64,000 bases of DNA from Tumebacillus_A lipolyticus (GTDB lineage: Bacteria; Bacillota; Bacilli; Tumebacillales; Tumebacillaceae): positions 372,001-436,000 of the forward strand of contig NZ_JBHUIO010000005.1 of NCBI RefSeq assembly GCF_042682745.1. Direction: 5' to 3'. The notes beneath the pieces were generated by a model that made no database searches, was not told the origin of the DNA, and saw only the letters and a list, made by a program, of their open reading frames with translations. A program made the translations under genes and the position numbers. This document shows positions 6,622 through 15,197 of this stretch, in pieces. Every line of letters starts with the position of its first letter. Position 1 is the first letter of the stretch.

Positions 6622-8342
6622 ATCATTGGATCGATTGGGTCATTCGGAGCGCTGGCGATCTGTTTCATCTGGTGATCAACATCTCGATTCTCACCACCGT
6701 CCTCGTCCTGATCATCCTGTTTGTCCAGAGAATCTTGCGCCAAAAGCTCACACCCGAGTGGCGCTATGCGCTATGGCTGTTGCTGTTGGTCAAGCTGCTC
6801 GTGCCGTGGGGGCCAGAAAGTGACTGGAGCGTCTACAACCTGCTTACGACAGGCAATTCCGGTTGGGTCGATCAGACACCGCTCTGGCAGAGCAGCGCAA
6901 CAGTTCCTGACCTCCACCTTGAACAAAGCGGAAGCGCAGAAATGCCCGACAGCACTGCTGCTGTCACCCTAGCGACTGTGGCCGATCAGCATGCTTGGTC
7001 GCTGTACGATCTGCTGATCGGTGGCTGGCTCTTGGTCACCTGCTGCCTGCTGTTGCGAACCGTCTGGGGCAATCTCACCTTCTCCCGCCGGCTGGTCAAA
7101 CATTCGATGCACCCAGAGGATCATGAGACTGCGCTGTTGCAAGCGGCCGCCGCCACCCTGTCGATCAAACGGTTGCCCGCCCTGCGCATCTCGCCTTGCG
7201 TATCCAGCCCGGCGCTCTACGGTCTGTTCCGCCCGACGATCGTCCTGCCGATCGATCATACGGCGGCAGATTTATCCGATGCGCAGCTGACGCACGTGTT
7301 TCTGCACGAGCTAGCCCATCTGAGGCGAAAGGACCTCCTCGTCAATTGGCTGTTCGACCTGCTCCTCGCCTTTCATTGGTTCAACCCGCTGCTGTGGTAC
7401 GCATCCTTTAAGATGCGCGAAGATCAGGAGGTCGCTTGTGACGCGATCGTCTTGCGGCACCTCGATCCGAAAAACTTGCTGAACTATGGGCAGACGATCC
7501 TGTCCTTGCTGGAGCGGCAGGTTGCCGCTCCCCCCGCCACTTCCGGTGTTGTCCATCTTGCGGCAACCAAAAAACTACTGGAAAGAAGGATTCGCATGAT
7601 CAAATCGTTTAAACAAAGATCGATCGGCTGGACGGCGATCGGGTTGACCGCTTTGGTGCTCGTCAGCGGCTGTTCCTTGACCAGCGGAAAATCGGATGCC
7701 GAAACACCACCGCCAACAACACCTCAATCAGCTTCGAACGATAAGCAGGATCAAAGCGCACCTGACAAACCGCAAAACGAGGCAAGACCGCCGGAGAGCA
7801 ACCCGAACGGAGAGATCGTTGTCTCCCCGATCACCGATCAGGATCGGTCTGCAGAGAAAGCGCCAGTCGCTGACCACACGGTGCTTCTCAAACAGATCAG
7901 CCAGCTGGCGGAGCAAGGAAAAGTCCCTGGCATCCAGTTTATCTCAGGAAAAAGCTTGATCGAAGATGTGCACCGCGCTTGGGGCGCTCCCGACAAAGGG
8001 GTCACCGCCAACGATGTATACGAAGTCTACTGGCGCGGTGTCGGCGATGGCATCTATGCGTTTGGCGTCGGGCGTGGAAACGTGATCTACGATGTTCGTT
8101 CCTTCGGCTCGACGATCAATCCGAAGATCGATTACAGCCAAGTGACGTTCACCGAGATCAAAAAAACGTTGGGCAATCCGAACGAAACTCGCAAATACCA
8201 AAACGGAAATGTGAACGACGACATTCTCGTCTATTACCGGGGAAATTATCAGCTGCTCTTCGTCGGCCCGCACGACAAACAGACGCTCGATCACATCTCC
8301 GTCTTTTCACCCAAAGCTGCAAAGCCGATGGGCGCCGCTTGA
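6618..8342 (+). CDS. BlaR1-type M56 sensor metalloprotease with C-terminal DUF4309/YjgB-like domain
   Basis: A 574-residue membrane protein. The N-terminal two-thirds is an M56 (BlaR1/MecR1) protease with several membrane segments and the zinc motif HELAH near residue 229, followed by DQEVACDAIVL. After a further membrane segment ending LVLVSGCS near residue 350 comes a Pro/Ser/Glu-rich linker. The C-terminal domain (about 420-570, with GIQFISGKSL, DVYEVYWRG and GRGNVIYDVRSFG) resembles the YjgB/DUF4309 family. BlaR1 proper carries a penicillin-binding sensor here, so this sensor domain is a substitution. It should cleave the repressor encoded immediately upstream. Confidence 0.85.
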   Translation: MNHWIDWVIRSAGDLFHLVINISILTTVLVLIILFVQRILRQKLTPEWRYALWLLLLVKLLVPWGPESDWSVYNLLTTGNSGWVDQTPLWQSSATVPDLHLEQSGSAEMPDSTAAVTLATVADQHAWSLYDLLIGGWLLVTCCLLLRTVWGNLTFSRRLVKHSMHPEDHETALLQAAAATLSIKRLPALRISPCVSSPALYGLFRPTIVLPIDHTAADLSDAQLTHVFLHELAHLRRKDLLVNWLFDLLLAFHWFNPLLWYASFKMREDQEVACDAIVLRHLDPKNLLNYGQTILSLLERQVAAPPATSGVVHLAATKKLLERRIRMIKSFKQRSIGWTAIGLTALVLVSGCSLTSGKSDAETPPPTTPQSASNDKQDQSAPDKPQNEARPPESNPNGEIVVSPITDQDRSAEKAPVADHTVLLKQISQLAEQGKVPGIQFISGKSLIEDVHRAWGAPDKGVTANDVYEVYWRGVGDGIYAFGVGRGNVIYDVRSFGSTINPKIDYSQVTFTEIKKTLGNPNETRKYQNGNVNDDILVYYRGNYQLLFVGPHDKQTLDHISVFSPKAAKPMGAA

Positions 8343-8397
8343 GGTCGCTGCCAGCGACAGCCAAGCACCGGCGATTTGCACCTGCTCTGCAACAAGA

Positions 8398-8439
8398 AGA
8401 GGCTGTCCGCAAGGTTTCACACCTTGCCGGACAGCCTCT
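8398..8439. terminator. bidirectional hairpin terminator
   Basis: A long stem, GAGGCTGTCC-GCAAGGT with ACCTTGC-CGGACAGCCTC and a 5-nt loop, lies between the BlaR1-like gene and the convergent sigma-factor gene. Imperfect T-rich tracts flank both sides. Confidence 0.7.
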
Positions 8440-8534
8440 CTGTGATTTTTGCGAACGGTGCCAGAAGATGAACGCATCCTGCCGAATCTTCTGCGCAAAC
8501 GACTCTATCCCTCGCTCAAATTTGCGATCATAGC

Positions 8535-9404
8535 TTACGATAGAGCTTCCACATGATTGAGCTTCTCTGGATTGCGAATGAAGTAAAGGCGCTGAACGAC
8601 CTCTTGCTCGAAGTGCAAGAACACCACCATCTCGACTTGCTCGCCTCGGCGAAACACGAACGCAGTCTGCCCGTTCAGCGACTGAAACTCCACCTGAAAG
8701 CTCCCTTCCTCCTTCGCTGCTTTGCGAACCAGCCCGAGCAAAAACTGAGCAACGCGGTCGCGCGAGACGATCGGATGAATGGCGGCCGACACTTTGCCCC
8801 CGCCGTCAGATACGAGCACCGCATCTTCGGCGAGCAAAGATAAGAGAACGTCCACATTGCCCTGTTCGAGTGCAGCAAAGAACCGACCGATCCACTCTCC
8901 GCCCATCTCTTTGGCGTAGATCGAATCATCAGCAGCAATCCCCATCTTGCCACGTGCTCGGCTGATCAGCTTGCGACAGTTCGCTTCGCTTTTTCCGACC
9001 AATTCGGCAATGTCAGCATATTCAAAGCAGAGCGCTTCTCGCAGTACGAACACAGCTCGCTCTGCCGGAGTCAGCCGCTCCAAAAGGACGAGCATCGCAT
9101 ACGAGAGCAGATCTTTGTGCACGACCGATTCGAACTGGTCATCATCTGGAGTGGGGATCGGCTCAGGCAGCCACGGCCCGGTGTAGCGCTCACGCTTTTT
9201 GCTCGCCGACTTCAGAAAATCTAAACAGCGGTTCGTCGTCATCTTGCACAGATAAGCTTTCGGCTCTGACAATCGATCGAAGCTTACATCATGCGCTTTC
9301 ACGAACACGTCCTGCACGATATCCTCCGCATCGGTGGCCGAACTGGTCAACTGGTAGGCCAGCCTGAACAGCAGCCCCTTATACTTTTCGTACAGATCTT
9401 CCAT
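8535..9404 (-). CDS. sigJ: ECF41-group RNA polymerase sigma factor (SigJ-like)
   Basis: A 289-residue ECF sigma factor. Region 2 spans about residues 5-75 (YQLTSSATDAEDIVQDVFVKAH) and region 4 about residues 105-155 (LTPAERAVFVLREAL). Hallmarks of group ECF41 are visible: the linker motif WLPEP near residue 79, a SnoaL-like C-terminal domain with DGGGK near residue 200, and a final NPEKL. In this group the fused C-terminal domain replaces an anti-sigma factor. The gene follows an NAD(P)H/FAD oxidoreductase in the same operon, typical ECF41 context. GTG at 9407 is an alternative start; AAGGAAG precedes both. Confidence 0.88.
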   Translation of the reverse strand: MEDLYEKYKGLLFRLAYQLTSSATDAEDIVQDVFVKAHDVSFDRLSEPKAYLCKMTTNRCLDFLKSASKKRERYTGPWLPEPIPTPDDDQFESVVHKDLLSYAMLVLLERLTPAERAVFVLREALCFEYADIAELVGKSEANCRKLISRARGKMGIAADDSIYAKEMGGEWIGRFFAALEQGNVDVLLSLLAEDAVLVSDGGGKVSAAIHPIVSRDRVAQFLLGLVRKAAKEEGSFQVEFQSLNGQTAFVFRRGEQVEMVVFLHFEQEVVQRLYFIRNPEKLNHVEALS

Positions 9405-9446
9405 CACCGATCCACTTCCTTTTTCGCCCCAGCATCTTCAACAACC

Positions 9447-10637
9447 TTATTTTAACAAACTTGCGACATCCCAGGTGAACTGCCTGAGCTTCCAACCGAG
9501 TTTGCCTGTCATGATGATATCCAGCCCCCATTGTCTGGTCCAGACCATTCCGCGCTCCGGGCCAAGCCCGACGCAATAAAAATCCATAAAGCTTTTATGG
9601 GCAGGGGCTGGCTTCCCTTCCAGATCGGCCAAGATGATTTTGCCCAGTCTGACCGCCTGACCTCCCGCCTCCTTGCAGGTCATTCGATCCGCTTGACCGC
9701 TGGTCGCATCGACGATGCGGGCGCAGTCCCCGATGCTGTATACGCCCGGTGCACCTGCAACCCGATACGAAGCATCGACCACGATCTGCCCCTCATCCGA
9801 GACGGGCAAACCGATCTGGCGCAAAATCGGATTGGGCAGCAGCCCGAGCGTCCAGACGCACAGTCCGACCGACAGCGTGCTACCGCTGGAGAGCGTAAGC
9901 TCTCCCCCTCGTTCTCGCAGCACCTTCTGGCCATGCAGGACGGTGACGCCGCCCTCTTGCAGCGCTCGCTCCAGCTTGCGTCCCATCTTGGCCGGCCCTT
10001 CAGCAAACAACCGCTGCTGCGCGTTTAGCAAGTAGACGTTCACCTCATTCGGATCGATGCCGAGCCCCTTCGCCTCTTTCCTCATCGCAGCGGCGAGCTC
10101 TGCAGATGTCTCGATGCCGCTGATGCCCGCTCCGGCGACAGACAGCGCAAGCAAGCGCTGTCGCTCTTCTGCCCGCTTTTCCTGCACAGCTTGGCGCAAG
10201 TTGGCGCGCCATGCCTCGCGGATCGACTGCGCCGCCTCCACGCCGGTCAAAGAAATTCCACCTTGCTCTGGATCTGCTCGCCGCACGACGCTGCCGAGCG
10301 CCAAGACGAGAACGTCATAGCGGATCACCTGCTCAGCGCCTGCTTCATCCAGATAGAGCAAACTGCGATCATTTCCGCGCACTTCCTGCACCGCGCCTTG
10401 GACAAATTGAACGCCTTCAGGAAACAAGTGGGTCAAGGGCACCGCGAGATTCGCCTCTTCCGCTGCCGGTTTGAACAGCAACACTTTGCGAAGATGATGC
10501 GACTGTTGATCGATCAAGATCAGCCGAACCTTTTTTCCGACCGCTCGATCACCTAACGTTTTGCGGATCGATTTGACAGCGTTGATCCCCGCATATCCCC
10601 CTCCGACGACGATACATGTTAGCTCTTTCATCCTCAC
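9447..10637 (-). CDS. FAD-dependent pyridine nucleotide oxidoreductase (NDH-2-like)
   Basis: A 394- to 396-residue two-dinucleotide-fold flavoprotein resembling type II NADH dehydrogenases. The FAD-binding GGGYAGINA lies near residue 12 and LALGSVVRR near residue 110. The NAD-binding AGAGISGIETSAELA lies near residue 166, with the second FAD motif YSIGDCAR near residue 300. Two starts compete: GTG at 10637 and ATG at 10631, both behind GAGGAG. An ECF41-type promoter lies 29 nt upstream, and the sigma-factor gene follows 42 nt downstream, so it is probably the direct target of that sigma factor. The electron acceptor is not determined. Confidence 0.85.
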   Translation of the reverse strand: MRMKELTCIVVGGGYAGINAVKSIRKTLGDRAVGKKVRLILIDQQSHHLRKVLLFKPAAEEANLAVPLTHLFPEGVQFVQGAVQEVRGNDRSLLYLDEAGAEQVIRYDVLVLALGSVVRRADPEQGGISLTGVEAAQSIREAWRANLRQAVQEKRAEERQRLLALSVAGAGISGIETSAELAAAMRKEAKGLGIDPNEVNVYLLNAQQRLFAEGPAKMGRKLERALQEGGVTVLHGQKVLRERGGELTLSSGSTLSVGLCVWTLGLLPNPILRQIGLPVSDEGQIVVDASYRVAGAPGVYSIGDCARIVDATSGQADRMTCKEAGGQAVRLGKIILADLEGKPAPAHKSFMDFYCVGLGPERGMVWTRQWGLDIIMTGKLGWKLRQFTWDVASLLK

Positions 10638-10665
10638 TCATCTCCTCGTTGTGGTTTGCCCATAA

Positions 10666-10692
10666 AACGAGGAGCGGCTCGATTTTGTGACA
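10666..10692 (-). promoter_or_regulatory. ECF41-type promoter upstream of oxidoreductase-sigJ
   Basis: On the minus strand TGTCACA (10692..10686), 16 nt and CGTT (10669..10666) match the ECF41 promoter pattern as I recall it: TGTCACA at -35 and CGTC at -10. It sits just ahead of the oxidoreductase gene whose operon ends with the ECF41 sigma gene. Positive autoregulation is inferred. Confidence 0.65.
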
Positions 10693-10728
10693 ACGCGCAA
10701 GTCCGCGTGAACAATTTTTGCAGAAAAA

Positions 10729-10762
10729 ACAAAGGTGAGCTCCGAGGGAAGCTCACCTTTGT
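10729..10762 (-). terminator. intrinsic terminator of the small FAD oxidoreductase gene
   Basis: A perfect 14-bp stem, ACAAAGGTGAGCTT against AGCTCACCTTTGT with a short loop, is followed on the minus strand by TTTTTTC. It lies 13 nt beyond the stop at 10775. Confidence 0.85.
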
Positions 10763-10774
10763 GCGAGGCCGGTC

Positions 10775-11347
10775 TTATTTCGGCGCTTGAAGAACATCAT
10801 GATCCACATAGCGCTCGCCATTCAGTTCGCTGATCACGTTGATCGCAACTTTCGCACCGTCGCCCGCTGTGATCGTCGCATGCACGCTGACGCCTGCACA
10901 CGTTCCGGCCGCCCAGACACGGTCGATCTTGGTCTTTCCATCTTGATCCACTTGCAGGACCGTTTTAATTCGCGGTTCTGTGCCAGGCTTTGTTTCCACG
11001 CCGATCTGCTCGGCAAGTTCGACGATCACGCCAGTCGCTAAAATCACATGCTTCGCTTCGAAAGAACCCTTCGCTTCCGTCTCAATCGTCAAGCTGTCCG
11101 TTCCTTTGACGATGTTCACCGCTTTATCCTCGACCAGTTCAGCGCCAAATTTTGCTGCCTGTTTTCTGCCGATCTCCAGCAAGTCTGGACCGCTGATCTC
11201 TAAGACTCCGTAAAAATTTTCGAACCAAGCCCGCTTGGTCATCCCTTTGTCATTGTCGATCAACAGCGTTTTCTTCCCCGCTTTGGCAGCAAAGAGCGCC
11301 GCGCTCAACCCTGCTGGTCCTGCTCCAACAATCGCGATATCATACAT
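10775..11347 (-). CDS. short FAD-dependent oxidoreductase (thioredoxin-reductase-like fold, no CxxC)
   Basis: A 190-residue flavoprotein that begins MYDIAIVGAGPAGLSAALFA, the FAD Rossmann motif, and has a second FAD contact RVWAAGTCAG near residue 150. It lacks the NADPH-binding insert and redox-active CxxC of thioredoxin reductase, so it is about 110 residues shorter. Such proteins occur in Bacillales without a clear assigned reaction. I took the ATG at 11347, behind GGGAGG, rather than the longer frame start at 11410. Confidence 0.75.
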   Translation of the reverse strand: MYDIAIVGAGPAGLSAALFAAKAGKKTLLIDNDKGMTKRAWFENFYGVLEISGPDLLEIGRKQAAKFGAELVEDKAVNIVKGTDSLTIETEAKGSFEAKHVILATGVIVELAEQIGVETKPGTEPRIKTVLQVDQDGKTKIDRVWAAGTCAGVSVHATITAGDGAKVAINVISELNGERYVDHDVLQAPK

Positions 11348-11602
11348 GTGCAACGAGCCTCCCACAGATTTAGTATGTATACCCATCCACGCACACAGCT
11401 CGATCATCATTCCGTATGATCTCCTCTAGTGTACGCCAAATCGCTCGATTTATACGGCTCTTCCCAAACGCCCGCCGCCGCTCCTGTGCTCATTCGCTCT
11501 GTGCAAGGCGCTTCAGCGGAGCGATGCGTATATTCGTCAGATCGAACGGCTATATTTACAGTGGTACGCCATTTGACCAATACGATTCATGGAGGGGCTT
11601 AG

Positions 11603-12217
11603 ATGTCGAACGTAAAGCTGGCTGTGATCTACTACAGTTCAACAGGAACCAACTATAAACTCGCCCAAACTGCGGTCGAAGCTGGGAAAGAGGCCGGCGC
11701 AGAGGTGCAGCTGTTTAAAGTGCAAGAGTTGGCACCCGAGTCGGTGATCGCCACCAACCCAGCGTGGAAAGCGCATTATGATCAGACAAAAGATGTGCCG
11801 GTCGCAACGGCTGAGGCGATCGAATGGGCAGATGCGATCATCTTCTCCACACCTACGAGATTCGGCAACGTCGCTTCACAGATGAAGCAGTTCTTAGATA
11901 CGACCGGAGGAATCTGGTTCCACGGAAAAACGGTGAACAAAGTGGTCAGCGCGATGACCAGCGCACAAAATCCACACGGCGGTCAAGAACAGACGGTGCT
12001 CGCCCTCTACACGTCGATGTACCATTGGGGAGCGATCGTCGCCACGCCTGGCTACACCGACCAGTCGATCTTCGCAGCTGGTGGAAATCCATACGGCACA
12101 AGCGTCACCGTCGATCAGGATGGGAACATCCAAGAGGACTACACAGCTGCGGTTAAGCATCAGACGAAACGAACGGTGACCGTTGCCCAGTGGGTGAAAA
12201 ACGGGCAGCAGGGATAG
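11603..12217 (+). CDS. wrbA: NAD(P)H:quinone oxidoreductase WrbA
   Basis: A 204-residue flavodoxin-fold enzyme that reduces quinones by two electrons using FMN. FMN phosphate-binding YYSSTGTNYKLA lies near residue 9, FSTPTRFGNVASQMKQFLD near residue 79, and the WrbA insertion HGGQEQTVLALYTSMYHWG near residue 128. The ribosome site is GGAGG before ATG. The gene stands alone and ends in a strong terminator. A role against electrophilic quinones is family knowledge. Confidence 0.93.
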   Translation: MSNVKLAVIYYSSTGTNYKLAQTAVEAGKEAGAEVQLFKVQELAPESVIATNPAWKAHYDQTKDVPVATAEAIEWADAIIFSTPTRFGNVASQMKQFLDTTGGIWFHGKTVNKVVSAMTSAQNPHGGQEQTVLALYTSMYHWGAIVATPGYTDQSIFAAGGNPYGTSVTVDQDGNIQEDYTAAVKHQTKRTVTVAQWVKNGQQG

Positions 12218-12238
12218 CCGTCATCCGACCGCATTTTT

Positions 12239-12283
12239 AAAAATCCGCCGAAAAGGTAACTTGCTACCGTTCGGCGGATTTTT
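12239..12283 (+). terminator. intrinsic terminator of wrbA
   Basis: The stem AAAAATCCGCCGAA with TTCGGCGGATTTTT is a perfect 14-bp pair with an inner partly paired loop, and the T tract is on the plus side. It lies 22 nt past the wrbA stop. Confidence 0.85.
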
Positions 12284-12537
12284 CTGTTCGAGCGTGTATC
12301 GCTATGAATGATTGCCACATGGTCAAAAGCGATCGTGTTTCCCACCCACCCGTTCCTCTCAAAAAGGAAAAGGCTCTCGGTAACTTCCCCTCATGAAAAA
12401 ACCTTTCTTCAGAACAAAAGTAGACGACTAGCTTTGCTACAGAATAGCGCACGATTTGACGAAGTGAGCATTGCATTCTACTGCTTAGATGTCAGCCTGC
12501 ACGATATACCGTCCAAACGCTGTGAGCAATTTTTTGC

Positions 12538-13322
12538 CTAGACCTCCGCACGCACGATGTACTGCTCAAACGCTGTGGGCAATCCGTCTTCCGTAGCATG
12601 CCTTTCAAAGATCTGGAGGATCTCCGGCAAGCATCGCTCTTTAACCGCCTCGAAAACAGATCGCTTTTGGCCGAAACAACGCATGTTGATGATGTCGATC
12701 GGCTCCTGCAAATATTGGATGCTGGACACCGGATCTCCGCGTGAACGAGACCTCCTTGAGCAAGCCTTTGTTTCAGAATATCCAGCACTGGAGTCCCTGC
12801 TGGACGCGGTTCGAACAGTGTGAGGAACCAATGGGACAGCTCTTCACCCAAGCGATCACCAGGATGAAGACCTAGCAAACGCCCGCCGCTTTTGATCACG
12901 CGCTTCACATCGAGATATGCGGACGTTGGCCCTCTGCGATTGTAGGCACAATCGAACGCTGCCGTCGCAAACGGAAGGCTGTTTTTGGTGTTCGCGACCA
13001 CGAACGAAACATTTTGCCGGGCGTCTGTACGTCCCACCTGCACAAAGTCGTCCGTCCCATCCAACCCGACGATCTTTTTGACAACTCCGCTCCATCGCTT
13101 CGTGAACTCACCATGCCCACATCCGATATCCAACACCGTTTTGTTCGTCACCATCGCCATCACTTCTTGCTCAAACATCGTCTCCCCGTTCGGCTCGGTC
13201 GTCATCCTGTTCCACGGGTACGAATACTGTCTGGCCGCTTCTCCCAAGTGGGCGTACCACTCGATCGAATGTGGGGACAACCAGTCGCTGTGCGTTCTGG
13301 GGTCGTACAATCGATCGCTCAT
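12538..13322 (-). pseudogene. SAM-dependent methyltransferase, frameshifted
   Basis: A class I methyltransferase (full length about 261 aa) whose frame is interrupted near 12730-12740. The 5' part, from ATG 13322 behind GGAGGTG, shows SAM motif I VLDIGCGHGEF near residue 63 and acidic motif IVGLDG near residue 86. After VHAEI the original frame turns into a Ser/Arg-rich run, while the frame ending at 12538 continues sensibly with DPVSSIQYLQEPIDIINM. One added or lost base explains this. It may be a true inactivation or an assembly error. Confidence 0.75.
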
Positions 13323-13473
13323 CTGACACCTCCGCATCGTTTGCTTGAAGATCGAATCTCACAAAGAAGCCTTAGTATAAAATTTCCCACTCGGCCGGTC
13401 AATGGAAGGGATTTCGGAAAGGGGTCACGAAACCAAAAGTTCACACTTGGTAGTAAGGGAAGTGGATGTGCAG

Positions 13474-13992
13474 ATGGAGCGATCGGCACCGAACAAGATT
13501 CAGATCATCGGATCGGTTGGAAGTGGAAAATCAACTTTGGCGCGGCGGTTATCAACCTTATTGGGCATCCCCTATCATGAGCTGGACAATGTGGTCTGGA
13601 AGCGAAGCGATCAGGGAGATATCCGCAACAGCGACGAAGAACGAGATGCGATCTTGCAGGAGATCCTCGCTTCCGATCGCTGGATTATCGAAGGCGTGCA
13701 TTACAAATGGGTGCTCGATGGCTTTGAACAAGCTGAGCTGATCATCTATCTGGATACAGGGATTCGGAAGCGGAACTATCGCATCTTAAAGCGGTTTCTC
13801 GTACAGAAACTGGGGTTGGAAAAGGGAAATTATAAGCAGACGTTCAGCATGCTCAGGCGGATGTACAGATGGAATTATGACCATCAGCATCGAGAAAAGG
13901 CGGAGATTTTTAAAATCCTAGAGAATTATCGGGACAAACTGCTCATCTTGAACGACAACACCGATGTGGAGAAGCACATCTTCCGAACATGA
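13474..13992 (+). CDS. P-loop kinase-like protein (FlaR/adenylate-kinase-like)
   Basis: A 172-residue P-loop protein of the FlaR/adenylate-kinase-like type that Bacillus genomes label DNA topology modulation protein. The Walker A GSVGSGKST lies near residue 14, ELDNVVWKRSD near residue 37 and WIIEGVHYKWVLDGF near residue 68, followed by a basic lid-like region. The phosphate acceptor is unknown. I took ATG 13474; GTG 13468 is possible, and the longer frame start has no ribosome site. Confidence 0.75.
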   Translation: MERSAPNKIQIIGSVGSGKSTLARRLSTLLGIPYHELDNVVWKRSDQGDIRNSDEERDAILQEILASDRWIIEGVHYKWVLDGFEQAELIIYLDTGIRKRNYRILKRFLVQKLGLEKGNYKQTFSMLRRMYRWNYDHQHREKAEIFKILENYRDKLLILNDNTDVEKHIFRT

Positions 13993-13993
13993 A

Positions 13994-14017
13994 AAAGAGG
14001 GGATCGCTCCCCTCTTT
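13994..14017 (+). terminator. intrinsic terminator of the FlaR-like gene
   Basis: The hairpin AAAGAGGGG with CCCCTCTTT (9-bp stem, 6-nt loop) begins 2 nt after the stop codon. Only a short T run follows. Confidence 0.65.
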
Positions 14018-14092
14018 GCTAGATCTATCTGCCTGAATTGTCGGGTCGTACCGTCACGATTCAGGGAAGTCTGTACTTCTGTTCACTTTGCC

Positions 14093-14497
14093 TCAGGAAT
14101 TTTCACCGTCTCGGTTAACCTGAAAGAGCTGGATCAGGTTGCCGCAGGTGTCATCAAATATTGCGATCATCGTCGGGCCAGCAGCTGTCGGCTCCGTGCG
14201 GAATTGGACGCCCAACCCCTTCATTCTTTCAAACTCTTGCTGAATATCATCGACCATAAAGGCTGTGGCAGGGATGCCCTGCTCAACAAGGCCCTGTTGG
14301 TACGTTTTTGCCACTGGGTTGCTGTTCGGTTCAAGCACCAATTCCACCTCGTCTGGCGCTTCCGGAGATACGACGGTCAGCCACTTCACTTCGCCCATCG
14401 GAACCTCGTGCTTCTTCACAAACCCCAAGACTTCTGTGTAAAACTTCAATGCCTTGTCCTGGTCGTCCACAAAAACGCTGGTCAGTTTTATCTTCAT
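14093..14497 (-). CDS. VOC family protein
   Basis: A 134-residue glyoxalase-fold protein. It opens KLTSVFVDDQDKALKFYTEV with the conserved F-V-D pattern, has GLVEQGIPATAFMVDD at the repeat boundary near residue 75, and ends IAIFDDTCGNLIQLFQ with the usual metal-ligand region. The catalytic acid position is uncertain, so a binding rather than enzymatic role is possible. It stands alone on the minus strand. Confidence 0.85.
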   Translation of the reverse strand: MKIKLTSVFVDDQDKALKFYTEVLGFVKKHEVPMGEVKWLTVVSPEAPDEVELVLEPNSNPVAKTYQQGLVEQGIPATAFMVDDIQQEFERMKGLGVQFRTEPTAAGPTMIAIFDDTCGNLIQLFQVNRDGENS

Positions 14498-14607
14498 CTT
14501 GATCCTCCCGTTCTACGATCCTCTACTCCATCTATCCACCCTCATCGTTCGCATGACCCACCGCCCTGATGCACGATGTTGGTCAGCAAACACAGAAGCG
14601 ATTGCTG

Positions 14608-15069
14608 CTACAGATCGCGATCAACTCCAGCTTCCATCAAAGGCAGCATTCTCCCTGCAAAAACGGTGGACTTGATCTCTCCGATCCGCTTCGCTCCCAT
14701 CGACAGATAAAACGGTTCCGCATAGGGATCGCTATGAATTTGAACTGTACGAACCCCAAGCTCTTTCGCCACTTCCATCATTTTGCACCACAACGCTCTC
14801 CCATATCCTTGACCGATCGCCGCTGGCAAAACGAACAGGTAGTTGAGCAAGCATCTATCCTCTTCTCGTTCCAGACCGAAAAAACCTTTTATCTCGCCCT
14901 CATCCTCTGCAACAAATACATGCACTTCGGAAAGATAGGCGGGCGTGATCGTCAAATCCTGACGACAAGCCTCCATAAACTCCTCGCTATAACCCCAGTG
15001 TGCTTTCGAACGAAAGGAAAGGTCGCTAAGCTGGCTCGCTTCCTCAAGGCGCGCTTTTCGGATGTTCAA
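14608..15069 (-). CDS. GNAT N-acetyltransferase
   Basis: A 153-residue GNAT protein with the opening LNIRKARLEEASQLSDLSF, an FVAEDEGEIKGFFGL strand, the CoA motif LPAAIGQGYGRALW near residue 93 and a C-terminal PFYLSMGAKRIGEI. The frame runs 44 codons further upstream, but a TTG at 15069 follows AAAGGAG at 8 nt and gives a normal GNAT start, so I chose it. It lies downstream of the helicase gene on the same strand, 128 nt away. Confidence 0.8.
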   Translation of the reverse strand: MNIRKARLEEASQLSDLSFRSKAHWGYSEEFMEACRQDLTITPAYLSEVHVFVAEDEGEIKGFFGLEREEDRCLLNYLFVLPAAIGQGYGRALWCKMMEVAKELGVRTVQIHSDPYAEPFYLSMGAKRIGEIKSTVFAGRMLPLMEAGVDRDL

Positions 15070-15197
15070 TTGTAGTTCTCCTTTCTTACGATGAAACTCT
15101 TGCGATGCGTAGAGCGATTGGTGCAAATCGGTGATAAAATCGAACCCGCTGGCACCCCTTCGTTTCAACAGCGAAAGCAGCTTCCCTTTGCTTCCCC

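Noticed and set aside
12218..12537. Gene in the wrbA-methyltransferase interval
   Set aside because: Frames on both strands lack ribosome sites and overlap the wrbA terminator; nothing recognisable.
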